Shown in pieces: positions 1 to 6,680 of a DNA stretch of 6,680 nt. The notes under the pieces were generated by a model. The model saw nothing but the letters and a program-made list of their open reading frames with translations. It was not told where the DNA came from and ran no database searches. The stretch's first letter is position 1. Every line of letters starts with the position of its first letter. Origin of the DNA: Paludibacter sp. (GTDB lineage: Bacteria; Bacteroidota; Bacteroidia; Bacteroidales; Paludibacteraceae); contig JAQTOL010000182.1 of NCBI GenBank assembly GCA_028748945.1, positions 1-6,680 of the forward strand, given 5' to 3'. A program made the translations under genes and the position numbers.

Positions 1-1539
1 ATTGGAGCAAAGATTATTTCCACCACACAACCTGCCATTAAATTTCATTTTCCCTACCCTACCGGGGGACACACCGATGATGCCTGTGACTGGAACAGTA
101 ACGAAAAACACAGCACGACTCTCATTCGCCAGACTGAAAACTCGGCACTACTCGAAAGAAAAATTGATGCTACAATTTATTACGTCAATATTCAGTGGGA
201 AGGTCGGGCTAAATTAGTGGAAAAGGAAAAGAACTATTTTATTTTACAACCCTCATCAGATGAATTTGCTTTTACAGCTGCTTTTACTGAAAACAAACCA
301 ACAAAAAACATACAACCGACATTTGCAGAAACAAAACTGGCTACCGAAAATTATTGGAAATCTTTTTGGATGAACGGTGGTGCTGTTGACTTTTCGAACT
401 GTAAGGACAAAAGAGCTCCTGAACTTGAAAGACGTGTTGTTTTGTCGCAGTATTTATTAGCTGTACAATGTGCAGGTTCCACTCCACCGCAAGAAACCGG
501 ATTGACATACAACTCCTGGTACGGGAAATTTCATCTTGAAATGATTTGGTGGCACGAGGCTCAATTTGCCTTGTGGGGCCGTTCCGGCTTACTGGAAAGA
601 ACGTTGGGATGGTATAATAATGCTTTACCTGTTGCAAAAGAAATTGCAAAAAGACAAGGTTTTGATGGAGTTCGTTGGATGAAAATGACAGATCCTTCAG
701 GCACTGAAGCGCCTTCAAAAGTTGGATCATTCCTCATCTGGCAACAACCTCATATTATTTATTTAGCTGAATTAGTTTACAGAGATCATCCATCCAAAGA
801 GCTGCTTTTAAAATACAGTAAACTTATTGATGAAACTGCTAAATTTATGTATTCGTTTGCAGATTACGATTCTGTTAACAATCGATATATTTTGAAAGGA
901 ATTATTCCTGCTCAGGAAACTTTACGCGCTTCTGAAACGGTTAATCCGCCTTTTGAATTATCTTATTGGCATTTTGCGATGAATATTGCTCAAGAATGGC
1001 GTGAACGAATGGGATTAAAACGAAATCCACAATGGGATAATATGATTAAAAAACTTTCACCGCTTGCCTCTAAAGACAGTCTTTATTTGGCCGCTGAAAC
1101 CGCTCCCGAAACTTACAGGGACATTCGTTTTACTTCAGATCATATGGCTGTTTTAGGAGCATTTGGGATACTTCCAAACTGTCCTTTATTCCGTAAAGAT
1201 ATCATGCAAAACACATTGAACTGGATTTGGACAAACTGGAACTGGAATCAGACCTGGGGTTGGGATTATCCAATGACAGCCATGAATGCTGCCAGACTTG
1301 GTGATACTGAGAAAGCTGTCGGAGCACTTCTTATGGATAAACGAACGAATACTTATTTAGTTAACGGACACAATTATCAGGACAACCGTTTACGAATATA
1401 TTTACCCGGTAATGGTGGACTTTTGACGGCTGTAGCCATGATGTGTGCCGGTTGGGATGGCAATAAAGTTAAAAATCCCGGTTTTCCAAAAGATGGGAAT
1501 TGGGATGTAAAATGGGAAGGTTTAAAACCAATGCCTTAA
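1..1539 (+). CDS. GH65-like six-hairpin glycosidase, 5'-truncated by window edge
   Basis: The frame is open from base 1 to the TAA at 1537-1539, giving 512 visible residues with no start codon in the window. The GTG at 217 is an internal valine, because coding-quality sequence in the same frame runs through it. Residues 1 to about 95 are beta-strand-rich and resemble the end of the N-terminal sandwich domain of clan GH-L enzymes. Residues from about 100 to 490 look like an (alpha/alpha)6 catalytic barrel. YNSWYGKFHLEMIWWHEAQF (170-189) aligns by eye with the GH65 segment G-Y-x-G-H-x-F-W-D-T-E. GIIPAQE (300-306) followed by a conserved-looking NPPFELSYWHF resembles the GH65 'GPDE...NNAYTN' region, making E306 a candidate general acid (inference). 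A Trp-rich stretch (W408-W421) precedes D422. The C-terminal tail WDVKWEGLKPMP is a normal-looking end. No signal peptide can be judged. Substrate is unknown, and GH65 proper or a related uncharacterised six-hairpin family are both possible. It probably belongs to the same locus as the FAS1 and SusC genes downstream. Confidence 0.72.
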   Translation: MGAKIISTTQPAIKFHFPYPTGGHTDDACDWNSNEKHSTTLIRQTENSALLERKIDATIYYVNIQWEGRAKLVEKEKNYFILQPSSDEFAFTAAFTENKPTKNIQPTFAETKLATENYWKSFWMNGGAVDFSNCKDKRAPELERRVVLSQYLLAVQCAGSTPPQETGLTYNSWYGKFHLEMIWWHEAQFALWGRSGLLERTLGWYNNALPVAKEIAKRQGFDGVRWMKMTDPSGTEAPSKVGSFLIWQQPHIIYLAELVYRDHPSKELLLKYSKLIDETAKFMYSFADYDSVNNRYILKGIIPAQETLRASETVNPPFELSYWHFAMNIAQEWRERMGLKRNPQWDNMIKKLSPLASKDSLYLAAETAPETYRDIRFTSDHMAVLGAFGILPNCPLFRKDIMQNTLNWIWTNWNWNQTWGWDYPMTAMNAARLGDTEKAVGALLMDKRTNTYLVNGHNYQDNRLRIYLPGNGGLLTAVAMMCAGWDGNKVKNPGFPKDGNWDVKWEGLKPMP

Positions 1540-1612
1540 TCAGCAATTATCAATATTAAATTTAAGAATCTCACAAATTATTATATAGAAATTTTGCACA
1601 AAACAATAGAAA

Positions 1613-3796
1613 ATGGGAAAAATCATGAAAAAATGGACTCCGATTTTAGTATTATTTCTATTTGCTTTCACCTCATGTGTAAGTGAATTGGATAAGTACT
1701 ATGCTACTCCCGGTTGGTTAAAGGGCAACGCTTGGGAAGTTCTTGAAAAGAAAGGAAACTATAAGCTCTTTTTATCTGCTGTTGAAAGATCTTCATTTAA
1801 AGATCTGGTACAGGGTAAGGGGTTGGTAACTGTAATGGCACCAAATGATTCGGCGTTTCAGGCTTACCTGACTAAACATAATTATACCTCAGTTGATGCT
1901 ATTTCCAAAACACAACTGGATAAGTTAATCGGATTTCATTTATTATTTTACTCTTTCAACAAAGAAGCGTTTGAAGAGTACAAACCGAATGGAATAGAGT
2001 CAGTTAACCCTATGGCAGGAATGTATTATAAGTTCCGGACCAAAAGCCGTGATTCAATCTCAACAGAGATAGATGCATCTTCCGGAAAATCTTACAAAGT
2101 TGTTCACTTCGATCGCTTCATCCCTGTATTCTCGAATAATTTTTTTACGAGTAATAATATCGATGCAAAATCAAATTACGAGTTCTTTTATCCCGGCTCC
2201 ACCTGGACAGGCACAAATGGATTCAATGTATCAGATGCATCGGTTAAAGAATATGCTATCGTCTCGGACAATGGTTATGTATACACTATTGATAAGGTAT
2301 TGGAACCACTTGAAACCATTTATACCAATTTAAAAACAGATGCAAACTATTCGGACTTCTATTATGCCTATGAAAGGTTTGCTGATTATCAGTACGATCC
2401 AGTCTCAACAACTGATTATGGCAATGGGGATTCACTATTTACAAAGAATTATAATTTTATTCTTCCAGCGATTTCATCAGAATGGCCGATTTCTTCTTAT
2501 CAGTCATTATCAATTTTGTCATATGGAGCGCATAATGTGTTTGCTCCCGATAACAATGCAATGCAAGCATTTTTTAATAAATACTGGGCCCCATACTATA
2601 GCGACATTTCAAAAGTAAACTTTGAACCCATGTTGGCACTATTGCAAAATCATGTTTATAGTGGAACAATTCTTTTTCCCGGGCAGATAGAATCCGGTTT
2701 AATTAAGTCAATGTACGGTAATACGATTCAGTTCGACCGGTCAAATGTTGAAAAGAAAAATATTTGTGTGAACGGTGCAATTTACGGACTAAATCAAATA
2801 ATAGTTCCACCTATGTTTGAGAAGGTTACTGCTCCTATGTATTGCGATACCGCTTATAATCTGATTTTAGATATAATGAAAAATGGTGGTTATGTTCCTA
2901 CATTAATATCGGATGCAACAAAATTCAGTGTTTTTTATCCGTCCAATAAAATGATTCTGGACTTTACCAATCTGGATGGTAAAGCCATTACCTATGATAT
3001 CACAAATACATTCAAATATGGGTATCAGGTAGTTAATATTGAAGGTGATAATGGTCCTACAGCTATGAATACGACACAAAAGAAAACTTTTGCCGGTGCG
3101 CATATTGCAACCGAAGTAATTTCAAGTAGAAACGGAAATGAATTCGTTTACCGGACATTAAATTCATTTAACTATTTATATACCAAGGATAATAAAGTAT
3201 ATTCATCTTATCTTTATAATCTCGGGGTGGATGATAAAGTACCTACATTCACAAAAATTAGCAGCTACAGCAATGGAGATGCCTACGCACTGAGTGGAGA
3301 ATCTGCTTCGGGACTGACACCAGAGTTTAGCCAGTTTAAAAACCTGAAAACGACTTCTTGTCCTGCAGACTTAAAAACCTTTATATCCTATGCTGGTGTT
3401 GCAACTTTTACCACTTCAACTCCTCCTTATAGTTTTTTGCAGGGTGAGAGGTTTATTCTGTTGATTCCCCCGGCAACCAGTCTTGCAGCTCTTTACGCCG
3501 CTTTGCCAAGTAAAACTGCAGACAACATAGCTGCATTCCTGAAACCTTATTTTATCAATGTAAATGCGAGTAATTTACTTGATTATCCATTCCCCAATGC
3601 AAAGGTACAGGGCACATTAGTATCGTTTGGAAAAAAATCAGATGGTACAGTAGCTACATATACCTTAGTGGATCGCGGAACAGAACTGGTTGTCATTGAT
3701 GCAAAAGGAAATGAAGCAAAAGTATTAAACTATTTCCCATACATATATGCAGATGGTGCTGTTTATCTTATTGATAAATCATTGAGTGTAGAATAA
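1613..3796 (+). CDS. FAS1 (fasciclin) multidomain surface lipoprotein
   Basis: This 727-residue protein has a lipoprotein signal peptide: KK at residues 6-7, hydrophobic core WTPILVLFLFAF, lipobox-like F-T-S-C with lipidated C22, then an acidic residue nearby (VSELD). It is probably anchored in the outer membrane and may face outward. FAS1 unit 1 (about 38-232) has VTVMAPNDSAF (72-82), a helix with FHLLFYS (H109) and the closing strand GYVYTIDKVLEP. Unit 2 (about 235-400) has HNVFAPDNNAM (307-317), NHVYSG (H347) and closing strand GAIYGLNQIIVPP. Unit 3 (about 404-540) keeps FSVFYPSN (438-445) but little else. Unit 4 (about 560-727) keeps ERFILLIPPATS (612-623) and the closing strand ADGAVYLIDKSL. 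FAS1 domains are generally adhesion or ligand-binding modules. A surface glycan-binding role beside SusC is inference. Start choice: ATG 1613 gives the longest frame, but ATG 1625 (MKKWTP...) is at least as plausible because GGGA at 1615-1618 lies six bases before it. The gene ends 13 bases before susC, so the two are very likely co-transcribed. Confidence 0.85.
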   Translation: MGKIMKKWTPILVLFLFAFTSCVSELDKYYATPGWLKGNAWEVLEKKGNYKLFLSAVERSSFKDLVQGKGLVTVMAPNDSAFQAYLTKHNYTSVDAISKTQLDKLIGFHLLFYSFNKEAFEEYKPNGIESVNPMAGMYYKFRTKSRDSISTEIDASSGKSYKVVHFDRFIPVFSNNFFTSNNIDAKSNYEFFYPGSTWTGTNGFNVSDASVKEYAIVSDNGYVYTIDKVLEPLETIYTNLKTDANYSDFYYAYERFADYQYDPVSTTDYGNGDSLFTKNYNFILPAISSEWPISSYQSLSILSYGAHNVFAPDNNAMQAFFNKYWAPYYSDISKVNFEPMLALLQNHVYSGTILFPGQIESGLIKSMYGNTIQFDRSNVEKKNICVNGAIYGLNQIIVPPMFEKVTAPMYCDTAYNLILDIMKNGGYVPTLISDATKFSVFYPSNKMILDFTNLDGKAITYDITNTFKYGYQVVNIEGDNGPTAMNTTQKKTFAGAHIATEVISSRNGNEFVYRTLNSFNYLYTKDNKVYSSYLYNLGVDDKVPTFTKISSYSNGDAYALSGESASGLTPEFSQFKNLKTTSCPADLKTFISYAGVATFTTSTPPYSFLQGERFILLIPPATSLAALYAALPSKTADNIAAFLKPYFINVNASNLLDYPFPNAKVQGTLVSFGKKSDGTVATYTLVDRGTELVVIDAKGNEAKVLNYFPYIYADGAVYLIDKSLSVE

Positions 3797-3809
3797 AATA
3801 AATTATAAT

Positions 3810-6680
3810 ATGAAGATATTTCGCAAAATAATCATATCGTTGGTTGCTCTGTTGGTAGTGCAATCGATAGCTGCACAAAAAGTGCTTACTGGTACAGTTC
3901 GCGATTCTGAAAATAACGAAGCACTAACCGGTGCAAATGTGTATGTTATGAATTCAGAGCATCGGTCATTAAGCGGCTCTATAGTAGATTTAAATGGAGA
4001 ATACCATCTGAGAATTCCGGACAAAGCAAATTTAACCATTGTTTTCTCATACGTAGGCTATAAATCAAAGTCAGTTAAATATACTGATCAGGCAACTATA
4101 GATATCAAATTGGTTGATGCAACCACATTTGAAGGAGTTGAAGTACAGGGCAAACGAATAGAGAAGAATTCTTTAGGACAAACTACCCGCGAACGTGTTT
4201 CGGCCATTTCAAAGGTTACCATGGAAGGTCTGGAAACTGCTAATGTTACAAATATAACGGAAGCTTTGCAGGGAGCATTAGCCAACGTTGACATTCTGAC
4301 TGGTGCCGATCCCGGTTCCGGAAGTTCAATCCGTATTCGTGGGACATCTTCATTAAGTGCGTCATCAGAACCATTATTTGTTTTGGATGGTGTTCCAATG
4401 CCGGTTGATATTTCTCCCGACTTTAGCTTTGCAACTGCAAACTCAGAAGATTATAGTCAGTTACTCAACATTGCGCCAAGTGACATCGCCAGTATCGAAG
4501 TGTTAAAAGATGCTGCCGCCACTGCTATTTATGGTTCTAAAGCTGCTAACGGAGCACTGTTGATTACAACAAAAAAAGGAAGTAAAGGTAGAATGTCATT
4601 ATCGTATTCAACCAAATATGAAACCAGCAAAGAACGGAATTCAATTCCAATGCTTAATGCCAAGCAGTATGTATCAATGATCCAGGATGCGCTTTGGAAT
4701 TCGATTAACGATGTTGGACAAGGTACAAGTGAAGCCACTACCTATATGAACCTGCTTTATAATACGAAAGAGATTGGTTACGATCCTGCCTGGACATATT
4801 TTGAAGAATACAATCAGGATGTGAATTGGTTGGATTTAATTACACAAAACGGTATGTCGTTCGACAATAACCTTTCACTTTCTGGTGGAGGTGAAAAAGC
4901 CAATTACCGCTTATCACTCGGACATTTAAGTGATGAAGGAACAACAATCGGAACAAAATACCAACGTTTTAGCGGTAACTTCAACACACAATATAAGTTC
5001 TCCGATAAATTGGATATTGGTTTAAATTACAGTTTTACACGTGGTGTCAGAGATGCTACATACACAGATAGTTATCTGGACAATTCAATACGTGGAGATG
5101 CATTAACAAAAATGCCAAATATGAGTCCATATATTATTGGTGGTGACGGCAATCCAACTTCCGAATATTTCACACCTTATAGTTATCTGCAAGGGTCATA
5201 TTCAACCAATGCTACGCTGAATAATGTAGCACTGGCTTACAAAGGAAAAAATCAAACGACAGCCGTATCGAGTTTGATGATTTTTAACCTGCACTACAAA
5301 TTACTGGATGGATTGGATTATTACGGAATTTTGGGTTTCCAGACCAATATGAACAAAACCGAAAAGTACTTACCACAATCCGTTACGGGTCAATCATTTA
5401 TTAGCCAGTACGCAGGTATTAGTTCCGAAGGAGGATCCGATGTTATGTATCTGACAACTGAAAACAGACTGCTTTTCAACAAAACATTTGCAGAAAAACA
5501 CAAAGTATTGTTAAGTGCTAAATTTAATACAGAAAATCAGAGTTCATCAAGTTTTTCAGGAAGTACTACGGGTGCAGCCAGTTCCGGTATTACCGATTTG
5601 ATTTCAGGAAGTAACACAAAAAATTTAGGCCCTGGTTCCGGTCATGTTATCGATAGAAGCATGGGAGGATTATTAAATGCTCAATACTCTTATTCGGAAA
5701 AGTACATTGTGAGTGGTGGTGTTGGTGCTGAAGCAAGTGCCAGTTTACCTGTAAAAAATCGTTGGGGTATCTTTCCAAATATTGGAGCAGCCTGGTTGTT
5801 TGGTGATGAAAAATTTTTAGAAAACTATAAGTTCCTGTCACTTGGGAAATTCCGTGTTAACTGGGGACAAAGTGGTAATTCGCCTTCAGGTTCAGCCCCT
5901 TATATTGGATCGTTAAGTGCTATAACGAATGGATATATTGACATGGCTGCCATTCAACCGGTAAAAATTCAATTGGATAACATAACCTACGAAACAGTAA
6001 CACAAACTAATATCGGTGTAGATGTCGGATTGTTTAACAATAGCATAAATTTGTCACTTGACCTGTATGATAAACTGACATCCAATATGTTACAAAAAGA
6101 TGTTACAGTTCCATCTACCACAGGTTATACTTCCGTGAAGTACTATAACTCGGGAAAAATGGATAATAAGGGCTGGGAATTCAGCACAGATCTTCAGTTG
6201 ATAAAAACCAAAGACTGGAAAATGAATGTAAACTTCAACATTTCTCAGAATAAAAATGAAATTGTTGAATTACCTGCAAATAAACAAGATTTGAATTATA
6301 CTTTCGGCAACAAAAATTATGCGTACAAACTTACCGCCGGAGATCCACTCGGTTCGTTCTACGGATATAAATACCTGGGTGTCTATCAGAATACTGCAGA
6401 AACCTACGCAAAAGATGCCGGTGGTAATACTATTTATGATATCAACGGGAGTCCGGTTGTTACGAAAAATGGTTCTGTAAAAACATATGCCGGTGATGCT
6501 AAATATGCCGACATAAATCACGATGGCGTTATAAATCAATATGATATCGTTTATATTGGAAACTCAAACCCATTATTTACGGGTGGCTTTGGATTCAATT
6601 TAACCTATAAAAATATTGGATTGGTAGCAACATTCCACGGTCGCACCGGACAAAAGGTAATCAATGCAGTACGCATGAAC
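3810..6680 (+). CDS. SusC-like TonB-dependent outer-membrane transporter, 3'-truncated by window edge
   Basis: The frame starting at ATG 3810 has no stop through 6680, giving 957 codons. Residues 1-22 form a Sec signal peptide (MKIFRK, hydrophobic core, SIAA, cleavage probably before Q23). Residues 24 to about 106 form a CarboxypepD_reg-like/SusC N-terminal extension (LTGTVRDSENNEALTGANVYV... FSYVGYKSKSV). The TonB-box region is around 107-114 (FEGVEVQG). The plug (about 131-257) carries SIRIRGTSS (173-181), PLFVLDGVPMP and the SusC signature IEVLKDAAATAIYGS...NGALLITTKKG (229-257). The rest is a beta-barrel rich in alternating aromatic strands, with an EF-hand/dockerin-like loop DINHDGVINQYD (901-912) before GNSNPLFTGGFGF, a usual landmark near the C-terminal end of SusC proteins. 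By family length (roughly 950-1100 residues) perhaps 80-130 residues are missing. It would import glycan oligomers with a SusD lipoprotein, which is expected downstream. The start lies in an A/T-only leader with no Shine-Dalgarno, as is common in Bacteroidota. Confidence 0.93.
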   Translation, partial: MKIFRKIIISLVALLVVQSIAAQKVLTGTVRDSENNEALTGANVYVMNSEHRSLSGSIVDLNGEYHLRIPDKANLTIVFSYVGYKSKSVKYTDQATIDIKLVDATTFEGVEVQGKRIEKNSLGQTTRERVSAISKVTMEGLETANVTNITEALQGALANVDILTGADPGSGSSIRIRGTSSLSASSEPLFVLDGVPMPVDISPDFSFATANSEDYSQLLNIAPSDIASIEVLKDAAATAIYGSKAANGALLITTKKGSKGRMSLSYSTKYETSKERNSIPMLNAKQYVSMIQDALWNSINDVGQGTSEATTYMNLLYNTKEIGYDPAWTYFEEYNQDVNWLDLITQNGMSFDNNLSLSGGGEKANYRLSLGHLSDEGTTIGTKYQRFSGNFNTQYKFSDKLDIGLNYSFTRGVRDATYTDSYLDNSIRGDALTKMPNMSPYIIGGDGNPTSEYFTPYSYLQGSYSTNATLNNVALAYKGKNQTTAVSSLMIFNLHYKLLDGLDYYGILGFQTNMNKTEKYLPQSVTGQSFISQYAGISSEGGSDVMYLTTENRLLFNKTFAEKHKVLLSAKFNTENQSSSSFSGSTTGAASSGITDLISGSNTKNLGPGSGHVIDRSMGGLLNAQYSYSEKYIVSGGVGAEASASLPVKNRWGIFPNIGAAWLFGDEKFLENYKFLSLGKFRVNWGQSGNSPSGSAPYIGSLSAITNGYIDMAAIQPVKIQLDNITYETVTQTNIGVDVGLFNNSINLSLDLYDKLTSNMLQKDVTVPSTTGYTSVKYYNSGKMDNKGWEFSTDLQLIKTKDWKMNVNFNISQNKNEIVELPANKQDLNYTFGNKNYAYKLTAGDPLGSFYGYKYLGVYQNTAETYAKDAGGNTIYDINGSPVVTKNGSVKTYAGDAKYADINHDGVINQYDIVYIGNSNPLFTGGFGFNLTYKNIGLVATFHGRTGQKVINAVRMN

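Noticed and set aside
2..217. 71-codon open frame on + overlapping the start of the glycosidase
   Set aside because: The frame starting at base 1 encodes protein-like sequence continuous with the glycosidase, so this overlapping frame is a shadow.
217..219. GTG as the start codon of the glycosidase
   Set aside because: The same frame is open and protein-like upstream to base 1, and no ribosome binding site precedes it. A start here would cut through the beta-rich N-terminal domain.
341..730. 129-codon open frame on the minus strand
   Set aside because: It lies wholly antisense to the well-supported glycosidase and shows no recognisable protein motif.
1556..1565. TTAAATTTAA palindrome after the glycosidase stop as a terminator or operator
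   Set aside because: It is a short A/T-only palindrome with no loop or GC stem, too weak for an intrinsic terminator and not specific enough for an operator.
1589..1596. AAATTTTG resembling the Bacteroidota -7 promoter element TAnnTTTG ahead of the FAS1 gene
   Set aside because: The first position mismatches and no TTTG-like -33 element is present at suitable distance. In AT-rich DNA this level of match is expected by chance, though a promoter in this 73-base spacer cannot be excluded.
2073..2618. Two short + strand open frames inside the FAS1 gene
   Set aside because: They are out of frame with the clear FAS1 reading frame and show no independent motifs.
3803..6539. Several minus-strand open frames of 64-89 codons across the transporter region
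   Set aside because: All lie almost entirely antisense to the continuous SusC-like frame and have no domain-like content.

Overview
The window looks like part of a polysaccharide- or glycan-utilization locus (a Sus-like system) from a Bacteroidota bacterium. The evidence is a SusC-type TonB-dependent transporter with its CarboxypepD-like extension and plug signature, a lipoprotein signal peptide on the neighbouring gene, AT-rich coding DNA, and A/T-rich translation starts without a strong Shine-Dalgarno sequence. A Bacteroidales-like lineage is plausible, but nothing here fixes the genus.

Layout, all on the + strand: (1) positions 1-1539 hold the 3' part of a glycosidase-like gene whose frame is open from the first base, so its start lies upstream of the window. 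It is a GH65-like (six-hairpin, alpha/alpha barrel) protein with the end of an N-terminal beta-rich domain still visible. (2) After a 73-base AT-rich spacer, positions 1613-3796 encode a 727-residue lipoprotein built from about four FAS1 (fasciclin) units, the last two degenerate. (3) Only 13 bases later, a SusC-like outer-membrane transporter starts at 3810 and stays open for 957 codons to the end of the window, so its 3' end is cut off. A SusD partner would be expected just downstream, outside the window.

Proposed joint role (inference): the FAS1 lipoprotein sits on the cell surface as a glycan-binding or adhesive accessory to the SusC transporter. SusC, with an unseen SusD, imports oligosaccharides, and the GH65-like enzyme cleaves a glycosidic linkage in the same substrate. 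The substrate cannot be read from this window. No regulator (ECF sigma/anti-sigma pair, hybrid two-component system or SusR), mobile element, RNA gene or CRISPR array is visible. There is no gene-free stretch longer than 73 bases.
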